Source of the DNA: Piromyces finnis
Lineage: Eukaryota > Neocallimastigomycota > Neocallimastigomycetes > Neocallimastigales > Neocallimastigaceae
Assembly: GCA_002104945.1 (NCBI GenBank)
Contig: MCFH01000008.1
Coordinates: 233,501-297,500, forward strand
DNA length: 64,000 nt
Reading direction: 5' to 3'
How positions within the stretch are numbered: the first letter of the stretch is position 1; the number at the start of each line of letters is the position of its first letter. Both the position numbers and the translations under genes were made by a program. The notes beneath the pieces were generated by a model, which was given only the letters and a program-made list of their open reading frames with translations, did no database searches and was not told the DNA's origin. Positions 59,161-64,000 of the stretch are shown piece by piece.

Positions 59161-62100
59161 ATCATTATGTTTTGTTTTGCTTTTCTTTGGTTCAATTTGT
59201 ACTACCTTTAATAATTGTTGAAATATGAAAAATAAATTAAACCTATCTTTCCTTACCTAAGATAAATGAAATGAATAAAATGAATAACTATTATTCATGC
59301 AATAAAATATAAATGTAATTTTTTTTTTCATCATTCATACAAAATTATATAAAATAAAACTCTTTTTTTTTTCTTATAATATTCGTAAAAAATATAATAA
59401 TAATAATAATAATTATGGATCAGATATTACATATTATTTAAATATTATATTTGTTATAATTATATATAATTAAAAAAATTTAATTATATATACAGAAAAT
59501 AATTATTTTGTTCGTGTAACATATTCTATATTTAGCAACTATCAAAACGCATAATGAATATAGATTAATATATATTCAAATAGTATTCATAATATATTAC
59601 TATAATAATTAATTTTTTCTAAATTTGAATAAAAAAAGTTTGGAATCAAAAAACAGCAAAAAGTGTCAAAAGTGTCACTCTAAAGCATCATTTGAAATTC
59701 TTGAAGAAATCGTTTCTTTACTAGCTTTCCTGTTAAGCAAAGAGCTTTTCATTTTAATAATAAATGTTAAATATACTGGAGAGTAGTTTTATATTATAGG
59801 GAAAATAGACTAATTTCTTTTGATAAATTAACATAAATTATAAATACAATAAATAAAATCAAATTAATGAATAGACAATAAAGATTAATATGATAATAGG
59901 TATTTTTTCTTTTTCTCTTTTGATCTAGAATTTTAATGGTATTCTTTATTAAATTGATGCTAGATGAATTTCAATATTATAATCATTGTATAAACTAATA
60001 TATATAAATATACATACTATATATACGGATATAATACTATTTTATATATTTATGCCATTTATTTTATATCTATACTTTTTATATATTTATACTTTCTCTT
60101 TATATATATATATATATATACTTTATAATACTTTTTCTTATATATACTACCTTTTATTATGCCATTCATGATGATATATATACTTTTTGGTTTTTCTATT
60201 TTGCCTATTGAAAACCTCCTGACTTGTTATTTATTAAAGTGACCGAAATCTAATTACTATTTAAAATTAATTTTTAATTAGTATATATTTAGTCATTGCA
60301 TTGAAAATATAGTTTCATTTATAAATAGTTTAATTTGACTATTAAAAAACCTGCATAATTAAAGGATGATCATATATATTATCAATAATGACAGCATTAT
60401 TAATATTTTTTAATATAACAATAGGTCTATTACTATCAAAAAAAAAATAATAAATAATAAACGCACGTATATATTTTGTATACTATGAATATCCTATGAA
60501 TAGCATCCTCATCAATTTTAAATTATTAATGGAAAATTATTTTAAGCTTTATTTAATAATTTTCCTAAACCTAATCGTAGGACAAAATTTTATTTGTTAA
60601 GTTGATAAATGTATGTGCTACCCACCACCACAAAAAAAATATTCTGGACTTTTAAATAAATTTTAATTTCCATTGTACATTGTGTATCTACAAATTCAAG
60701 ACAAACCATTTTTATATTAAATATTTTTTCTCAATTATAGAATATACCTTTTTTAACTAATTAAAAAGAGATTTTAACAATTTCAATAGGAAAATAAATA
60801 GAAAAATCAAGTAATAATTATATACTTTTTATTAATAAAATTGACTTTTTTTCTGATTATTTTTTTATGGCAAAAGAAATTTAAGGTAAGCTTAAATTAT
60901 TGGTAAAAAAATCGATCGTTTATCTTTACACCTACTACTAAATTAATTAATACTAAAATTGATGAATAAACCAAATCATTAAAAAAAGAGTATGGTTTAT
61001 TATACGGTAAAATATATTAATTAATACTAATTAATTGAATTATCCATAAAATAAATTAAATAACTTTTTATATATTAATATATGGATAGAATGAATAATA
61101 TGATTTACCTGTTTTGCAATAATTCAGAAAACTAATAAAAAAGATGAAGGTTAAATAATAGAAAATTTATATATATGAGACAATTATTTATTAATTAAAG
61201 TTGATTCAACATTAATTTAATACTTTCCTTTTATGTCAATATCAAATATAATAAAGTATACTTATAATATATATTTCTATTTTATTTCAAGTCTAATTAA
61301 TAAAATAAAATATTAAAACAATTAATTAAATAATAATTTTTTCGAAAATTTAATATTGTTATGATTTCTGAATTAATATAAAAAATGTTTTATTTAAATA
61401 AAATTTAATTAATTTGTGTAACCATTATAATAAAAACTAATTAAATTTATATTTAACCAATAAAAATAAATTAATTAAAAATTATATATCATTGTATGTA
61501 TTATTTATATATATTACATTTTATTCTGTTGTAGAATTTTATATAAAACTTGTGTAATATATAATACATTTAATTATTTATTGAATATATTAAAACTAAT
61601 AATATTTTATTCATTTGTATGACAATAATTATTGTGATACTTTATGATTTAAACTTATAGTTATAAATAATATATTTAATAAGTAATAATAAATGTATTA
61701 TAATGTATTATGGATATATAATTAATATATTGAAAATTTAATCAATTTCTTTTTTAAAAACTATATATAAACATTAATATAACCTTTTAAAATTACTCTT
61801 TAAAAAAAAATAAAAAAAAATAATACTACTTTTATATAAAATCAAACATTTAAAAATAAAACATTAAAAACCAAAATTTAAACTAAAAATAAATAAAAGA
61901 AATAAATAAATTTATAACCAATGAATAATTAGAAAAAAAAAAAAAACTGTAAAAATAAAACATTCTTTCATTTTACATCCAATAGTTTATAACTATAAAC
62001 TATAAACCAAATACAAAAACAAAAACAAAAAAAAAATAAATTTAAATTAATAAAATAAAATTAAAATAAAATTTAGACACACAGGAATTTCTATAAATAA

Positions 62101-62524
62101 AATTTTAAAAACATTTTTTTTTTTTTTTTTTATAGATTACACTTTATTATTATCGAAATAGAATTTATATTTTATTTTTTTAGAATAATTCAGTACTTTT
62201 TTTTTTTCTTCTTATAAACCAAGTAAAAATTTATAAAAAAAAAAAAAATAAATTTCAAATACTTTTTTTTAAAAAAAGAAAAGAAAAAGAAAATGTTTTT
62301 TAATTAAATTATAAAATTAGTTAGTTATTTTGATTAGAATACTAAGTTTATAATTAATAGAATATTTGTCAAAAAATATATAAAAATAAAATAATAATAA
62401 TAATAATATAATAATAATAATAAATAAAAATAAAAAAATATTAAATAAAAGTAGTATAGAAAATAAAAATAAAAAAAGTATTAAAAAAGTAGTATATAAA
62501 ACAAAAATCAAAACAATTTAAATA

Positions 62525-64000
62525 ATGGATGTTATGGATGAAATGTCAATGAATAACAATATAATGTTGGGTGTTAATACCCAAAGAACAGACTTTCCTA
62601 TCGATATGAATTTTATTTCTGAAGGTGATAGCATTACTGATATCTTTTTAAAAAATTCAAAAATACCAAATTCAAATGTTAATATAAATGTGTACAAAAA
62701 CGCAAATTCAAAGTATGAATTTCAAGCATTAAATGGTTATCCATTAACTTCTTTTAAAGAAGACTTTATTCACCCAAATGAATATATTTCTTCACCAGAT
62801 ATTAATAAATTGGGTTTATTAGATTCAAATGCTATATTACCAGAAAATCAAACTCTTGATGTTCCAAGAGTTAATTTTCAAAATTTAGATTTTTATCCAA
62901 ATGTTAATGATTTCACTGAAGAATATTATCCTAGTGTGAATAATCATTATAATAATATTTACTCAATCCCAAAATATAGAAAATTATCAAATTCTTATAA
63001 CAATGTTGATTTTAACGTCAACTTGATGTTAGAAAATGATGAAATAGTTACTCCTACCCTCTATAATCCAGATTTAATAATGAATAATGATGGAAATGGT
63101 TATCTCCCCTCTTTAATAAGTTCACCTGTTCCTTCACAAAATGAAAGTACTCCATATGCTAGTCCTTCCAAAATTAATGAAGGAGATTTAATGAGTACAA
63201 ATACTACCACTGCTACAGCCACTGAGCCATTCCATTTCAATTTACCTTATAATAATTCAACCGTTGGTGTTGCTGGACCTATCCCTTCTTTTCAATTTAA
63301 TCCAAACTTTAATAATAATACAACTAATGTATATTATTCAACCACTGTACCCTACCAAAATACAGTGCCACAATTAGTAAATTCACCATTAAACTCTACC
63401 AAACTTTTAACTATTGAAGAAGAATCTTCAAAAATGATTACTCCACCTACAATAGTTCATTCAAATGATACACTTCAAACTGTTCCATCTCAAATACAAG
63501 TACCTTCACAAGGTTATATAAATACAACTATTGCTTCAAATACTACTACTACCCCATTATTTAATCCAATGCCTTCACCACCAAAGATGGTCACCATGGA
63601 AAGTGTATGTCCAATGGAAACTTATTGCCGCCCTATCATTAGCACTGCTCAAACTCCATCATTTCCACAAAATGGAAATCCAACAGCTATGGTTTTAGGA
63701 ACTACCCCAGCCACAACTATGACCTATATCCCATATACTATATCAAGTCAAAATGTCAACATTAACAATGATAATTACCTTGATAAAGAAAGTTTAAAAC
63801 ATAGAAAAATATTAACTCCAACTAGAAAATTAAAAAGTACCACACCTACTAATTTATATGATAATTATATGAAAGCTAATCAATATAAATTAGAGGCCGG
63901 TGAAAAAGAGGAAATTTCTTCTATTACCAATTCACCTTCAATTTCATCAGTAGAACAAAATAAGAATGAAGTTTCACAAGAGAGTGTGTCCTCTTCTGGA
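62525..64000 (+). CDS. Large low-complexity protein, 5' part only (possible transcription regulator)
   Basis: An open frame starts at ATG 62525 and runs to the last base of the window (492 codons, no stop, no visible intron), so the gene continues beyond. The protein is rich in Asn, Ser, Thr and Pro with short phospho-site-like TP/SP motifs (VTPTLYNP, LTPTRKLKS, SSPVPSQ) and acidic patches (TIEEESSK), and is predicted to be disordered. There is no folded domain, signal peptide or membrane segment in the visible part. Such N-termini are common in fungal zinc-finger or other transcription factors, whose DNA-binding domain would then lie outside the window; that is a guess. The leader is A-rich with poly-T tracts. 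Confidence 0.8.
   Translation, partial: MDVMDEMSMNNNIMLGVNTQRTDFPIDMNFISEGDSITDIFLKNSKIPNSNVNINVYKNANSKYEFQALNGYPLTSFKEDFIHPNEYISSPDINKLGLLDSNAILPENQTLDVPRVNFQNLDFYPNVNDFTEEYYPSVNNHYNNIYSIPKYRKLSNSYNNVDFNVNLMLENDEIVTPTLYNPDLIMNNDGNGYLPSLISSPVPSQNESTPYASPSKINEGDLMSTNTTTATATEPFHFNLPYNNSTVGVAGPIPSFQFNPNFNNNTTNVYYSTTVPYQNTVPQLVNSPLNSTKLLTIEEESSKMITPPTIVHSNDTLQTVPSQIQVPSQGYINTTIASNTTTTPLFNPMPSPPKMVTMESVCPMETYCRPIISTAQTPSFPQNGNPTAMVLGTTPATTMTYIPYTISSQNVNINNDNYLDKESLKHRKILTPTRKLKSTTPTNLYDNYMKANQYKLEAGEKEEISSITNSPSISSVEQNKNEVSQESVSSSG

Larger units (their letters stand above)
57776..62524. other. 4.7-kb gene-poor AT-rich region
   Basis: No complete gene. It holds a reverse-transcriptase scrap (58505-58553), an interrupted (TTA)n microsatellite (58840-59010) and a weak copia-like scrap near 59116. 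A palindromic run of TATATA lies near 60100, and poly-A/T tracts become frequent towards 62000-62520, the likely promoter and leader of the gene at 62525. Confidence 0.5.

Noticed and set aside
59641-59790. Short Cys-x2-Cys frame (KKCQKCHSKAS)
   Set aside because: Only about 45 codons between stops, no flanking domain or splice-consistent continuation.

Overview
This is a eukaryotic nuclear window with extremely AT-rich intergenic DNA, long (ATT/TAA)n microsatellites, poly-A/poly-T tracts and short AT-rich GT-AG introns (about 60 resolved here). The gene set looks fungal: a Sat4/Hal4-type kinase, Dbp4, and a Sec20 with an HDEL-like tail. Together with beta-helix/EGF/7-TM surface proteins, this composition fits an anaerobic gut fungus (Neocallimastigomycota) best. 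The assignment is an inference from composition and gene content; no species is claimed.

Left third (1-20 kb), housekeeping genes: eIF2B alpha (952-3195, +, 8 exons); a Sat4/Hal4-like kinase (3855-5763, -, 6 exons); DEAD-box helicase Dbp4/DDX10 (7100-10995, -, 13 exons); an RBMS-type tandem-RRM protein (14651-17092, +); and the SNARE Sec20 (18063-19620, -, 5 exons). All splice phases close exactly, so the exon models should be reliable.

Middle (20.7-31.6 kb): a tandem pair of large receptor-like proteins (about 1275 and 1280 aa, both -). Each has a signal peptide, a long repeat-rich parallel beta-helix (GGAI/GGG and FxxN-like motifs), a Cys-rich EGF-like module and a seven-helix membrane domain. 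Both have 11 exons with identical phases and nearly identical exon sizes.

Right half (34.8-57.8 kb): three full-size ABCB (MDR/P-glycoprotein-type) transporters on the + strand. Copy 1 has no introns, copy 2 has three and copy 3 has six; the three introns of copy 2 are shared with copy 3. Blocks of near-identical DNA in otherwise diverged copies suggest gene conversion. A full-length, apparently intact LINE retrotransposon (about 39364-45117) lies between copies 1 and 2. It has 5' tandem monomers with conserved stem-loops, one 1512-aa ORF with endonuclease and reverse transcriptase, a poly-A tail and a possible 9-bp target duplication. Remnants of the same or related LINEs lie at about 31.95-32.16 kb and 58.5 kb.

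Right edge (57.8-64 kb): a long gene-poor AT-rich stretch, then the 5' part of a large low-complexity protein (62525 to the window end) resembling a disordered regulatory or transcription-factor N-terminus. I saw no tRNA, rRNA or CRISPR.
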